DNA from: an uncultured Coriobacteriaceae bacterium
GTDB lineage: Bacteria > Actinomycetota > Coriobacteriia > Coriobacteriales > Coriobacteriaceae
Length of the DNA: 64,000 nucleotides
Assembly: GCA_944320725.1 (NCBI GenBank)
Contig: CALUIM010000009.1
Span: 95,833 to 159,832, forward strand
Direction of reading: 5' to 3'
Positions 8,863 to 16,779 of this stretch are shown here, piece by piece. The notes beneath the pieces were generated by a model. The model was given only the letters and a program-made list of their open reading frames with translations, had not been told where the DNA came from and did not search any database. Both the position numbers and the translations under genes were made by a program. Each line of letters opens with the position of its first letter. Position 1 is the stretch's first letter.

Positions 8863-9762
8863 ATGTTTTGCGAATACTGCGGCAAGGAAATCGGTGAGGC
8901 GAAATTCTGCCGTCATTGAGGGAGAAAGGTTACCCCGCCACCCAAGATCAAGCCATGGAAGCAGTCGATTCCATGCAGCATCTTGGGCATAGTTTGTTCA
9001 GCGCTGGCGAGCCTCTATTTTCAGATGAGCGGGTTCGATGGGGCGCTGCTTCTCGTGTTTTGGGCGATGCTGGCTGTCGCTTGGTTTGTTATCGCTCTGC
9101 CGAATAGTTTTGCAAATCATAAAACCAACCTTGAGCTTGCCCAGAAGGAGCGTTGCGATTATGAGCCGAAAACAAAATGGGTCTCCTTCTGTAACTGCCT
9201 TTTTGGAGGACTATTCGGCTTGCTGCTAAACAGAGGACTTGAACGAGCTTCGCTTGGTGTGACGCGTAAGGTGCTCGCGGGTTTATCTGTAGCGAGCGCT
9301 TTGCTCACGTTGGCCTTGGGTTTCTCGAATGGCTTCCTTTATGTCGCGCCGTTTGAACACTTCGCCTTTCGGACGACCGCGACGATGCGGCGCGAAGTGA
9401 ACGATGAAAGCATAACGTATTACGATACTTTGCGAGGTACGACCGAAATCATCATCTTCGAGCCGGCTGAGGGAGGGATAGGCTTTGGCCCCGATCAGAT
9501 GGGCGATTGGTACGAGGACTTTGGTTGGATTCAAACGGACGATATCTCGTATGCGGGCGATGTTTCCACGGGAACGAGCGTTTATGCTGTGGCTGCGTCA
9601 TTTGCTGATGAAAGCGGATATTACGATGCGATCGTGGTAGCGCATGTGGAAGGCACGTTCAATCGCGTTTACGAGATACGGCTCTTTTTCCAAGGCGGTG
9701 ATGTTTCGAGCTGGCGGCAAACGACAGCGGATGTGCTGGGTGACTTCCGGCCATTTGCTTAG
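8863..9762 (+). pseudogene. Zinc-ribbon membrane protein interrupted by an in-frame UGA at the fourth cysteine
   Basis: Reading from ATG 8863 gives MFCEYCGKEIGEAKFCRH, then TGA at 8917-8919, then GRKVTPP and an uninterrupted frame to 9762 (about 300 codons in all). The family pattern requires a cysteine just before the Gly (CxxCG...FCxxCG), so the TGA sits exactly where TGC/TGT is expected: one base changed. Downstream come membrane helices (FDGALLLVFWAMLAVAWFVIALP; a GG-rich stretch; VLAGLSVASALLTLALGF) and an external domain of ~140 residues. An internal start around 8983 could still yield the membrane part without the ribbon. A nonsense mutation or a sequencing error is the simplest reading. 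The same internal site is not followed by an obvious strong hairpin of the selenocysteine-insertion type. Confidence 0.7.
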
Positions 9763-9825
9763 CCGTAGCGGGATTATCGCCTACAGTCACTGAATGTGCG
9801 TGCTGATGCAAATCGGAGGACAAGC

Positions 9826-10290
9826 ATGGAAAACGCTCAAGATAAACGACCACTCATCGCCATCGGCACCGTCGTGGCTCTCATCGTCTGTTTATTCATT
9901 CCCTACAACCATTGGGACACGGACATCGTGAGCGGGCGGCTGGTGAGCGAGGGTACGATCGTCGAGCGCAGCGATGATGCCATTGCGGTGAGGCTCTATA
10001 CCATGACAGCGTCGAGCAGCATGATCGAGACCAACACGTTTCTCGTGCTCCAAGGATATATTCCCGATGATGCCTATACGGGGCAGCGCGTGCGCATCGG
10101 CTACAGCTCGTCGGATGGTCTCTACGCGAATCCAGATCAGACGGTGCAGGTTTCTTATTATGTCGATGGTAACTTGCTGACCGGGCTGATCCTGGACTGG
10201 CTCATTCCTTTCCAGAGCACCCGGACCGATCTGCAGATTGCCGACATCCAGTCGGACGGTTCGTTGCTGGCGTACCATAGGGCGAATTAG
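9826..10290 (+). CDS. Membrane-anchored hypothetical protein
   Basis: Predicted 154 residues. One N-terminal membrane helix (~8-26, PLIAIGTVVALIVCLFIPY) with little before it, then about 125 residues outside the cell, beta-rich (VSGRLVSEGTIVERSDDAIAVRL) and without cysteines. A second hydrophobic patch (LLTGLILDWLIPF) lies near 120-132. Start ATG 9826 with GGAGG 6-7 bases upstream. It follows the interrupted zinc-ribbon gene by 63 bases in the same direction. Not recognised; probably part of the same membrane-protein group. Confidence 0.65.
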   Translation: MENAQDKRPLIAIGTVVALIVCLFIPYNHWDTDIVSGRLVSEGTIVERSDDAIAVRLYTMTASSSMIETNTFLVLQGYIPDDAYTGQRVRIGYSSSDGLYANPDQTVQVSYYVDGNLLTGLILDWLIPFQSTRTDLQIADIQSDGSLLAYHRAN

Positions 10291-10314
10291 TATCTATCCT
10301 GGGAGGGGTTCTTC

Positions 10315-10584
10315 ATGGCAATCAAACCCACGGTGACTCCTCGGAATGATCGCAACAAGACACCTGCAGTCGAATGTGAGGCTGGTGAGTTTGCGCATGT
10401 GTTCATCAAGAGCGGCGAGGACAATCAAGTCGCGATAGGTAACGATTTGCTTGAGGGGCAATCCTGCGACTTGGAACAACGCGCAGCGGTTCTCGAAGCG
10501 GAGACGCACAGACCTAAAGGCGAGATAATGTTTAGCGTCAGCGAGGCGTGTGCCATGTTGAAGAATCGTCGCGCAGGGGTATGA
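10315..10584 (+). CDS. Small hypothetical protein
   Basis: Predicted 89 residues with a strong ribosome site (GGGAGGGG, 6 bases before ATG 10315) located 24 bases after the previous stop. Mixed charge, no membrane helix, a single possible amphipathic C-terminus (VSEACAMLKNRRAGV). No family recognised. Accepted as a gene mainly on the ribosome site and operon-like spacing. Confidence 0.5.
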   Translation: MAIKPTVTPRNDRNKTPAVECEAGEFAHVFIKSGEDNQVAIGNDLLEGQSCDLEQRAAVLEAETHRPKGEIMFSVSEACAMLKNRRAGV

Positions 10585-11047
10585 GCTGCAGTTGCGGCTG
10601 AGAACTGAGAAGAGCGATGAGATCGGTTGACCGTGCTATCGCGTTATCGCTTCGACTGGGCTGTCCTCGAATGGACCTATGCCGCATGCACAATTTCGTT
10701 AGCGGAAGGGCACTTTCGACGATGTCCTTGGCGTGCGCGGAGTATTTGGTGGATACGAATTCCAGCCGCCGTCTGTGTAACTGTTCCTGCAAAAGGGGCT
10801 GCGCCCATGCGAGCCGTGATTTCGGTAATCGGACATCCTATTCACCCCTTTGCTCTTGGTTGCCAAAATGCAACTCATTGCGGATTGGGTTTGGGAGGAC
10901 ATTTCCCAAAATGCTGCGAGATGAACGCATGCCGTGTTCCTTGAGACGAATCTTCAGCGTCATTGGGAAATGACACTTGTTTCCCGAAAGTATGATTCGG
11001 TCATGAAGCCTAGAGCAACGCCAACGGCGGTAACGGAGGGAATCGTA
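10585..11047. other. Gap without a convincing gene
   Basis: About 460 bases between the zinc-ribbon group and the kinase/phosphatase operon. Short open frames exist on both strands but have poor residue composition and no ribosome sites. The right part holds a promoter-like region described separately. Confidence 0.5.
10965..10996 (+). promoter_or_regulatory. Inverted repeat and possible promoter ahead of the kinase/phosphatase operon
   Basis: GGGAAA and TTTCCC form an inverted repeat separated by 9 bases (10965-10985), followed at 10991-10996 by TATGAT, a good -10 element. No perfect -35 is visible, which is common for regulated promoters. It sits 51 bases before the first start codon of the operon at 11048. 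Operator function is inferred. Confidence 0.4.
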
Positions 11048-11710
11048 ATGGGGAAGATCGTGGGATGGACCTCTATTGATAGCAAAACTACTTATGTTGA
11101 TAAAGATGCAGCGACAGAGTCACAACTGACCCAGATCGACACTGAATCATTCGAACTAAAATCAGAAGATGGTGATAGTCAGGAATTCGTGCCAACCGTT
11201 TCCTGCGATGCACCTGATGTGGATGCACAAGCGGCTTTCAACGACGATGGTTATGGCGATGAAGCTCTCCGCGCTGACGTCGAGGTTATTGAAGATGCGG
11301 ATTTGTGCGGCGTGGAAATTGATGAAGCAGTCGCAAACGAACTTTTGGATATCCTCCAGGCAAATTTCTCAGATCAGATTGTTGTCCAAGAGGGCATTCA
11401 TGGTTCGGTGGAGTCTTCAAAAACGGAACGCATTTGCAAGGCGATTGGCAATCTGCAGCCTCTCTTCCATAGAGATTCTTATGGGAAATACTGCGATATC
11501 ACTGATGCATCTGACAAGATGGTCCGCGCGCTTATCTTAGCTGCAGATTCCTCGGAGTTGGATTTCTTTGCCATTCTAGAAAAGCTTCAGGAAGTTGTCC
11601 GCAGACAAGGCGAAATAGCGGGTCAATACACCAGTACTCTTGAATCGCCCAATCTCAATAGCCTCATTGAATTCGTTGGATCTTTAGCGCTGGACAACGC
11701 GTGTGATTAG
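11048..11710 (+). CDS. Unknown acidic protein, first gene of the TerY-P-like operon
   Basis: Predicted 220 residues. Start ATG 11048 chosen because GGAGGG lies 7 bases upstream; in-frame ATGs further upstream lack a ribosome site. The N-terminal half is strongly acidic and likely disordered; the C-terminal half (~105-215) looks alpha-helical (VANELLDILQANF, KTERICKAIGNLQPLF, LDFFAILEKLQEVVRRQ). No family recognised. The next gene starts 2 bases after its stop, so it belongs to the PIN-kinase-VWA-PP2C operon. It may be an adaptor or substrate of the kinase, which is speculation. Confidence 0.7.
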   Translation: MGKIVGWTSIDSKTTYVDKDAATESQLTQIDTESFELKSEDGDSQEFVPTVSCDAPDVDAQAAFNDDGYGDEALRADVEVIEDADLCGVEIDEAVANELLDILQANFSDQIVVQEGIHGSVESSKTERICKAIGNLQPLFHRDSYGKYCDITDASDKMVRALILAADSSELDFFAILEKLQEVVRRQGEIAGQYTSTLESPNLNSLIEFVGSLALDNACD

Positions 11711-11712
11711 TC

Positions 11713-12351
11713 ATGTCTGTGAGCGATACATATATTTTCATCGACACATGTTCGCTTCTTGTTTCCTGTTGGGATGTGTCCCGAAATAATACGGTTATCT
11801 ATAACCAGGAAAAAGATAAGCAGTTCTGGGATGGCGAAATGCCCACCCTCTCCCGGGTTGGAACCATCATTCTCGCGAAGCGAAATTACGACGAGCTCGA
11901 AAAGTTGTCGCATGTGCGTAACGACCCTAATCGTCCGCAGCTGGGAGAACGTTGCTCCCAAGTGCTTTCGCGCATAGCTCCCTTGCTGTCGAATAAGACC
12001 ATTTCGATAGTGGGCGACCCCAACGACCCCTTTGCCGACGCCATTCTTCTTTCGGTTGCGCTCAAATTTCGGACTCAAAAGAACCTGCTGTTCCTAACGC
12101 AGGATAGGGCGCTCGCCTTCGATTTAATCGCTATTTCCAACTTCCAGTCTGTACGACCGAGAAATGGATACGAGCTCAAGGTTCGTCGACTCAGTGAGAA
12201 GGGTTCCATCGAGCGTTGGCATTTCAATGACATGTCGGGTGGATGGCACGCGAAGTCGCATCCAAAGACGAAGTCAAAATCAATCTTGCCAGACAAGACC
12301 AGACAAGGATCTAATCAGTCGCCTGAGCATGAGTGGTGGCGATTGTCATGA
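11713..12351 (+). CDS. PIN-like domain protein
   Basis: Predicted 212 residues. It has the order of acidic motifs of PIN ribonuclease-like domains: IFIDTCSLL at the start (Asp10 region), a central DPFADAILLSVAL, then LFLTQDRALAFDL. Unlike the toxin PIN proteins elsewhere in the window it is longer, with a basic C-terminal tail (KSHPKTKSKS). Its TGA overlaps the ATG of the kinase (ATGA at 12348-12351), so the two are translationally coupled. No antitoxin lies beside it, suggesting a role within the kinase/phosphatase system rather than a toxin-antitoxin pair. Nuclease activity is inferred from motifs. Confidence 0.7.
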   Translation: MSVSDTYIFIDTCSLLVSCWDVSRNNTVIYNQEKDKQFWDGEMPTLSRVGTIILAKRNYDELEKLSHVRNDPNRPQLGERCSQVLSRIAPLLSNKTISIVGDPNDPFADAILLSVALKFRTQKNLLFLTQDRALAFDLIAISNFQSVRPRNGYELKVRRLSEKGSIERWHFNDMSGGWHAKSHPKTKSKSILPDKTRQGSNQSPEHEWWRLS

Positions 12352-14048
12352 CGGTACCACGTCAACAAGAAAATGTCGTATCAGCTGGAAGGCAAATCGC
12401 TCTCCGAGGGTCCTTGCCCGGTGAAGGCGTGCAAAAAGGTCAAGCGGTTTCTATAGATGTGACTGCAGACGACGGTAGCCACAGCAAATCGATTAGACTG
12501 ACGAAGAAAATCGGCGAGGGCGGCGAAGGTTCGGTTTTTGAGACGAGCCTTGGAAAAACCTCTGACTACGTTGCGAAAATATACTCGCGCAACAAGCTTA
12601 TCGATACAAAAATCGAGAAGCTCAAGCTGATGATGTCAAAATCAATTGCGCTTCGCGGCCTGTGTTTTCCTGTTGCTTTAATCAAAAACGAGCAAGGGGA
12701 GCCCGTTGGGTTTCTTATGCCTCGTGCTAAAGGCGTTGAACTTGGCAAATCGATATTCATGCCGAAGTTGTTGCAGCAGAAATTTCCTTCGTGGACACGT
12801 CGAGACACGATTCAGCTTTGCATAACAATCCTAGAGAAGATCAAGTATCTGAACAGTAGGGGGATTATTCTCGGGGACATTAACGGCCAAAACATACTTG
12901 TCGTTTCTCCGACAGAGGCCTATCTCGTCGATTGCGACAGCTATCAAATCGGCAAGTATCCATGTCCGGCGGGCACGGTTCATTTCACGCCGCCTGAGGC
13001 TCAAGGGAAGGACTACAGCACCTTTTTGCGCACGCAGGCGATGGAGAACTTTGCTATTGCCACGTTGCTCTTCATGATTATGCTTCCAGGGAAATCGCCA
13101 TATGCCTCGGTGGGCGGGGCGAGCCCTGCTGAAAACATCCGAAACGGTGCTTTTGTTTATGAGAGTAATGACAACTCCAAGGTGCCGCCTGGAAAATGGG
13201 GATTCATCTGGAGCCACATGTCATTCAGGACACGGGAGGCGTTTGTTGATACCTTTCGCAGGGGCGGAGAGCACTTTGCGCCTGAGAAACGCATGAATGC
13301 CCAGCAGTGGCTTGAGATTTTCAAAGCATATCAGCATGGAATTGACCATATGTTGGCTCGAGACCCTATGGCTATGGACATCTTTCCAACGCGTCCGAAA
13401 ATGCGCGAATGTAAACAATGCGGCAAGATGTATGTCCCTGATCCATTGCATTACCTGCCGTTTTGTCCAGAATGTGCTGGGAAAAAGGGGAGTGCTCCCT
13501 ACCTTACTCCTCGTGAAATCCAGCTTAATGCTGCGCATGCGGCAAAAAAGGAGATGGAGCGCTTTGAGAGGCAGAGGCAGCGTGAGGCGCAGCGAGAAGT
13601 AGAAAGCCAGCGAAACGCAGCCCATCGAAGATGGTTGGGTGAGGTCTGGAAGAAATATCCGTGCAAGAATCAAAAATGTCATAACACGATTACGCTTTAC
13701 AACCGCGATCAGGCGAGGTTTTACGGCAATAGACGACTTCCGGAATACTGCAATGAATGTTGGCAGGATACGCCATGCAAAAAGTGCGGCTATGTTGCTG
13801 CGAAATGGATGCATGACGAACGCGGCGGCCTTTGCAGAAGGTGCTACGAGGAAGAACAGAGGAACAAGAGGCTTGTAGCTCAGCAAAAATTCCAGCAAAC
13901 GCGCCGGCCAAAGCGGCCAGTTCAGAACAGCAAACCTCCAACTCAAAACAGCAGATCGAAGAACGATGAAATTGGATGCTGGGGTTACCTTGTCTGTGCC
14001 TGGGCAATCGTCATCGTTCTAGCGATGTTATCAAATTGCAGCTCATAG
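12348..14048 (+). CDS. Protein kinase with C-terminal zinc ribbons and tail anchor (TerY-P type)
   Basis: Predicted 566 residues. Kinase domain ~50-330: glycine loop IGEGGEG (55-61), VAK with Lys77, catalytic loop GDINGQN with Asp177, and DCD at 195-197 replacing DFG. After the kinase come a zinc ribbon (C355, C358, C373, C376), a charged coiled coil (~395-425), further cysteine pairs (C439/C444, C468/C471, C477/C480, C496/C499), a basic low-complexity linker and a C-terminal membrane helix (~545-562). Start ATG 12348 overlaps the PIN stop; GTG 12333 is possible. Kinases with trailing zinc ribbons next to a VWA and a PP2C gene are the hallmark of the TerY-P triad described for tellurite-resistance-linked stress systems. 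Substrates unknown; the FHA proteins at 173-6529 are conceivable readers of its phosphorylation. Confidence 0.85.
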   Translation: MTVPRQQENVVSAGRQIALRGSLPGEGVQKGQAVSIDVTADDGSHSKSIRLTKKIGEGGEGSVFETSLGKTSDYVAKIYSRNKLIDTKIEKLKLMMSKSIALRGLCFPVALIKNEQGEPVGFLMPRAKGVELGKSIFMPKLLQQKFPSWTRRDTIQLCITILEKIKYLNSRGIILGDINGQNILVVSPTEAYLVDCDSYQIGKYPCPAGTVHFTPPEAQGKDYSTFLRTQAMENFAIATLLFMIMLPGKSPYASVGGASPAENIRNGAFVYESNDNSKVPPGKWGFIWSHMSFRTREAFVDTFRRGGEHFAPEKRMNAQQWLEIFKAYQHGIDHMLARDPMAMDIFPTRPKMRECKQCGKMYVPDPLHYLPFCPECAGKKGSAPYLTPREIQLNAAHAAKKEMERFERQRQREAQREVESQRNAAHRRWLGEVWKKYPCKNQKCHNTITLYNRDQARFYGNRRLPEYCNECWQDTPCKKCGYVAAKWMHDERGGLCRRCYEEEQRNKRLVAQQKFQQTRRPKRPVQNSKPPTQNSRSKNDEIGCWGYLVCAWAIVIVLAMLSNCSS

Positions 14049-14072
14049 CGTTCGGATGGAAAGGATTGAACA

Positions 14073-14759
14073 ATGAACGAGCTAGCTTTGATCGAGATGG
14101 AAGATCTTTTCGAGAACCCGACCCCACGAGTTCCCGTTGCGCTCTGCCTAGATTGCTCGGGCTCCATGATGGGCGAACCTATTCAAGAGCTTAATGAGGG
14201 CGTGAAGACCTTCTATCAAGCTATCAACGACGATGAAATCGCTCGATTCTCTGCAGAAATCTGCATCGTGACATTCGGCCCGGTGTCGCTCGAGGCCGAC
14301 TTTGCAACGCTTGATACGCGCCCGCAGCCTCCAATTCTCAGCGCATCGGGAAATACTCCCATGGGCGAGGCGGTTGAGCTCGCTATCAACAGCTTGGAAA
14401 AGCGCAAGGCTGCTTACAAGGCAAGCGGTGTCGATTATTATCAGCCTTGGCTTGTGTTGATGACCGATGGCCATCCTTATGGCGGTAGCCAAGTAGTTCT
14501 TGATCGACAAATCGCTCGCGTTGCCACAATGGCCGAATCACGCAAGCTCACGGTTTTCCCAATCGGAATTGGGGATGAGGCTGATATGAGTACCCTCGCA
14601 AGGTTCTCTCCGGGCCGTTCGCCCCTTAGGCTCCAGGGTCTCAAGTTCTCGGAGTTTTTCTCGTGGCTGAGTAAGTCTGTGTCGCGTGTTTCGCAATCTA
14701 CGCCTGGCGATAAGGTCACCCTCGATGTAGAGGGTATTCGTGGCTGGGCAGAACTGTAA
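14073..14759 (+). CDS. TerY-like von Willebrand factor A domain protein
   Basis: Predicted 228 residues, essentially one VWA domain. The metal-ion-dependent adhesion site is complete: DCSGS (Asp27, Ser29, Ser31), NTPMGEA (Thr95) and TDGHP (Asp132). Length and lack of other domains match TerY. Start ATG 14073 has AAGGA upstream. Lies between the zinc-ribbon kinase and the PP2C gene with 24- and 25-base gaps; this trio is the TerY-P triad. VWA domains of this kind bind partner proteins through Mg2+, so it probably bridges kinase and targets. Confidence 0.85.
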   Translation: MNELALIEMEDLFENPTPRVPVALCLDCSGSMMGEPIQELNEGVKTFYQAINDDEIARFSAEICIVTFGPVSLEADFATLDTRPQPPILSASGNTPMGEAVELAINSLEKRKAAYKASGVDYYQPWLVLMTDGHPYGGSQVVLDRQIARVATMAESRKLTVFPIGIGDEADMSTLARFSPGRSPLRLQGLKFSEFFSWLSKSVSRVSQSTPGDKVTLDVEGIRGWAEL

Positions 14760-14784
14760 CGCCGCTTAATTCATTTGGAGAGTC

Positions 14785-15555
14785 ATGAAACGAGTAGTGT
14801 GGAAGCGAGCTTGCGCTGCCGTGCGGGGCAGGTCTCATCAAATTGACCAAACGCCGTGTCAGGATGGCGTGGCAACAACGTATCGGCGCAACGTCAGCGT
14901 AATCGCGCTGTCAGATGGTGCAGGATCAGCCAGCCATTCTCATTTTGGATCTGAGGTTTGCGCTCGAAGCCTCTGCGCTATCCTTTGTCGACATTTCGAT
15001 GAGATATGGCACATGGATCAACGGGATGCAAAGTGCAAGATCGTTTCCACGCTACATGGTCGGCTGGGCTGCAAAGCGAGGGAGCTGAACGTTGATGTTT
15101 CTGCGCTCGCTGCGACTCTTCTTGCGGTTGCGGTCAAGAAAAATCGTTACATAGCGATTCATCTTGGGGACGGGGTTATCGGCGCCGAGGTGGCTGCTGC
15201 GGATGGTAGCCGCGAGCTCGTAACCCTTAGTGCACCTGAAAATGGTGAACATTCGAACGAAACATTCTTTGTTACGTCCGGCACGGCAGAAGCGCATATG
15301 AGCATGTTGCTAGGGAGAGTTCGCGAATGCGACCGCAGCGAGATTGCGGGGTTCATTCTCATGTCTGACGGGCCTGAAGCTGCGTTGTATCGAAAGGCGG
15401 ATAGTGTCCTTGCCCCAGCTTGTACAAAGTTGTTGGACTCGGCTCGTGACCTAAGGAAGGTTGATTATCGGCACGGATTACAAGGAACGCTGGAGCTTAT
15501 CGCTCGATCTAAGACGCACGACGACTGTTCGATAGCAGTCATGGTGCACGTATAA
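14785..15555 (+). CDS. PP2C-family protein phosphatase
   Basis: Predicted 256 residues. PP2C metal-binding motifs appear in order: CQDG near 25, ALSDGAGSA (~41-49), HLGDGVIG (~129-136), LMSDGPE (~196) and DDCSIAV at the C-terminus. Start ATG 14785 with GGAG upstream. It is the last gene of the operon and would reverse the phosphorylation made by the neighbouring kinase; this is the phosphatase arm of the TerY-P triad. Cytoplasmic: no signal or membrane helix. Confidence 0.85.
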   Translation: MKRVVWKRACAAVRGRSHQIDQTPCQDGVATTYRRNVSVIALSDGAGSASHSHFGSEVCARSLCAILCRHFDEIWHMDQRDAKCKIVSTLHGRLGCKARELNVDVSALAATLLAVAVKKNRYIAIHLGDGVIGAEVAAADGSRELVTLSAPENGEHSNETFFVTSGTAEAHMSMLLGRVRECDRSEIAGFILMSDGPEAALYRKADSVLAPACTKLLDSARDLRKVDYRHGLQGTLELIARSKTHDDCSIAVMVHV

Positions 15556-15649
15556 TGGGCTTAACGGGGTCTTCGCGCTGAAGATGCTGGGCCTCTTGTT
15601 TGGAAATCTGTGCATGCGCGATTGAGATGCCCATGCACGTGCGACGGGC

Positions 15650-15939
15650 GTGTCTGGCGCGCATCCTGTCAGGTACTATCATGATGACACGAATGTAGAG
15701 GTTGATGCCGTCATTGAGCTTATAGATGGTCATTGGGGAGCATTCGAGATCAAGCTGAGTTACGCTAAGGTTGACGACGTTGCGAAGAGTTTGCGGCGCA
15801 TGCGCAGAAACTTCTCAAGGATGCGAACGGCAGGGTTTCCGAACTGTCTTTCCTGGGGGTGCTGGTTGGCGTCAGCGAGGCAGCGTGTCGTCGGTCGGAT
15901 GGCGTGATCGTGATCCCCATCTGAACCCTGGGCGCATGA
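15650..15939 (+). pseudogene. Remnant of a DUF4143-type ATPase (C-terminal end only)
   Basis: The frame from 15650 gives VRYYHDDTNVEVDAVIEL and DGHWGAFEIKLSYAKVDD, the C-terminal DUF4143 segment of archaeal-ATPase-like proteins. Around 15805-15815 the similarity moves to another frame (KLLKDANGRVSELSFLGVL, then VSEAACRRSDGVIVIPI), showing a frameshift. That frame then meets TGA in place of an expected Gly codon (15922-15924) before TLGA and a final TGA at 15937-15939. The N-terminal ATPase part is absent. A decayed fragment, expressing nothing useful. Confidence 0.65.
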
Positions 15940-15980
15940 TTGTTGCACGTAACGATGATTGTTGGGGGACGGCGGATGAT

Positions 15981-16002
15981 TGTATACTGTATACAGTATA
16001 CA
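15981..16002. promoter_or_regulatory. Perfect palindrome, probable operator of the DinJ/PIN toxin-antitoxin pair
   Basis: A 22-base perfect palindrome built on GTATAC repeats ends 24 bases before the antitoxin start codon (16027). RelB/DinJ antitoxins carry an N-terminal ribbon-helix-helix DNA-binding fold and bind such sites to repress their own operon, so autoregulation is expected. Confidence 0.6.
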
Positions 16003-16026
16003 AAAATGAATTGCTTGGGAGTTATC

Positions 16027-16317
16027 ATGGCGACGGCGGTGATTTCCGGCAGGGTTGATGAGCGGGTAAAGGCCCGCGCGGAGGTGTTCATACGCGCAGC
16101 TGGGCTTTCGGCGGGCGATGTGATCCGCATGGTATGGGAACATATCGCTCAAACAGGCGAGGTGCCCGATGCGCAGGATGCAGCCGAGAGCGCTCCGGTT
16201 GCTAAAGATCCTCTGATGCGGCTTGGCGAGCTCCGAGTAAATTTCGGGGCTTCTGATGAGCTCGTTAATCTAACCGATTCGCAGATGCGAGAGATGATTG
16301 CGAGCCGACATGCGTAA
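16027..16317 (+). CDS. RelB/DinJ-family antitoxin
   Basis: Predicted 96 residues. The N-terminus (ATAVISGRVDERVKARAEV) and GLSAGDVIRMVWEHIAQTG match the ribbon-helix-helix of RelB/DinJ antitoxins; the C-terminal half should be the toxin-binding part. Start ATG 16027 has GGGAG 5 bases upstream. Its stop overlaps the start of the downstream PIN gene by 8 bases, so the two are coupled. Unusual partner: DinJ/RelB proteins normally pair with YafQ/RelE-type toxins, here with a PIN (VapC-like) toxin. Confidence 0.8.
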   Translation: MATAVISGRVDERVKARAEVFIRAAGLSAGDVIRMVWEHIAQTGEVPDAQDAAESAPVAKDPLMRLGELRVNFGASDELVNLTDSQMREMIASRHA

Positions 16318-16741
16318 CTTCAATGCTCGCCGTTTGCTGCTCGACACGAATGTCCTATTGGATGCCTTGGTTGAAGGAAGGCCGGAGTCCACGGAAGCAT
16401 GGGAGGTTCTCAAGCGCTGCAACGGTGGTGGCGATATGGGGCTCGTCACATCTGGCTCGCTTAAGGATGCGTATTATGTGCTGAGCCGAGGAGGACGGGA
16501 GGCCGCCGCACGTGAAGCCATTGAGCTGCTCATGGAGCTTCTCGTCATCGCGCCGGTAGGAGCCGAAGAATGCGAGCTTTCCATGCGGTCGGGCGAACCC
16601 GATTTCGAGGACGGCCTTGTGCGCGCATGTGCCGAGCTCAACGATGTTGCCTTCATCCTCACGCGTGATGACCGCGCATTCCGTACATCGCGTGTGCGGT
16701 CTCTTACATGCGCGGAATACCTAGAGTTGTTTGCTGAGTAG
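16310..16741 (+). CDS. PIN-domain (VapC-like) toxin
   Basis: Predicted 143 residues. PIN acidic residues are visible in LLLDTNVLLDAL near the start, PDFEDGLVRACA in the middle and FILTRDDRAF near the C-terminus, the order seen in VapC RNases. Start ATG 16310 overlaps the antitoxin end by 8 bases; a TTG at 16298 is less likely. Expected to be an RNase held inactive by the protein at 16027-16317. Confidence 0.8.
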   Translation: MRNFNARRLLLDTNVLLDALVEGRPESTEAWEVLKRCNGGGDMGLVTSGSLKDAYYVLSRGGREAAAREAIELLMELLVIAPVGAEECELSMRSGEPDFEDGLVRACAELNDVAFILTRDDRAFRTSRVRSLTCAEYLELFAE

Positions 16742-16779
16742 ATGGCAACTTCCTTGTATGAGATTTCAAGGAGACGGAA

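Noticed and set aside
8917..8960. Selenocysteine insertion signal after the in-frame UGA
   Set aside because: Only a weak GGG/CCC pairing is visible; no clear stem-loop at the right distance, and the family uses ordinary cysteine in zinc ribbons.
10617..10973. Small open frames in the gap before the TerY-P operon
   Set aside because: No ribosome sites, Cys/Arg/Ser-rich translations, overlapping frames on both strands.
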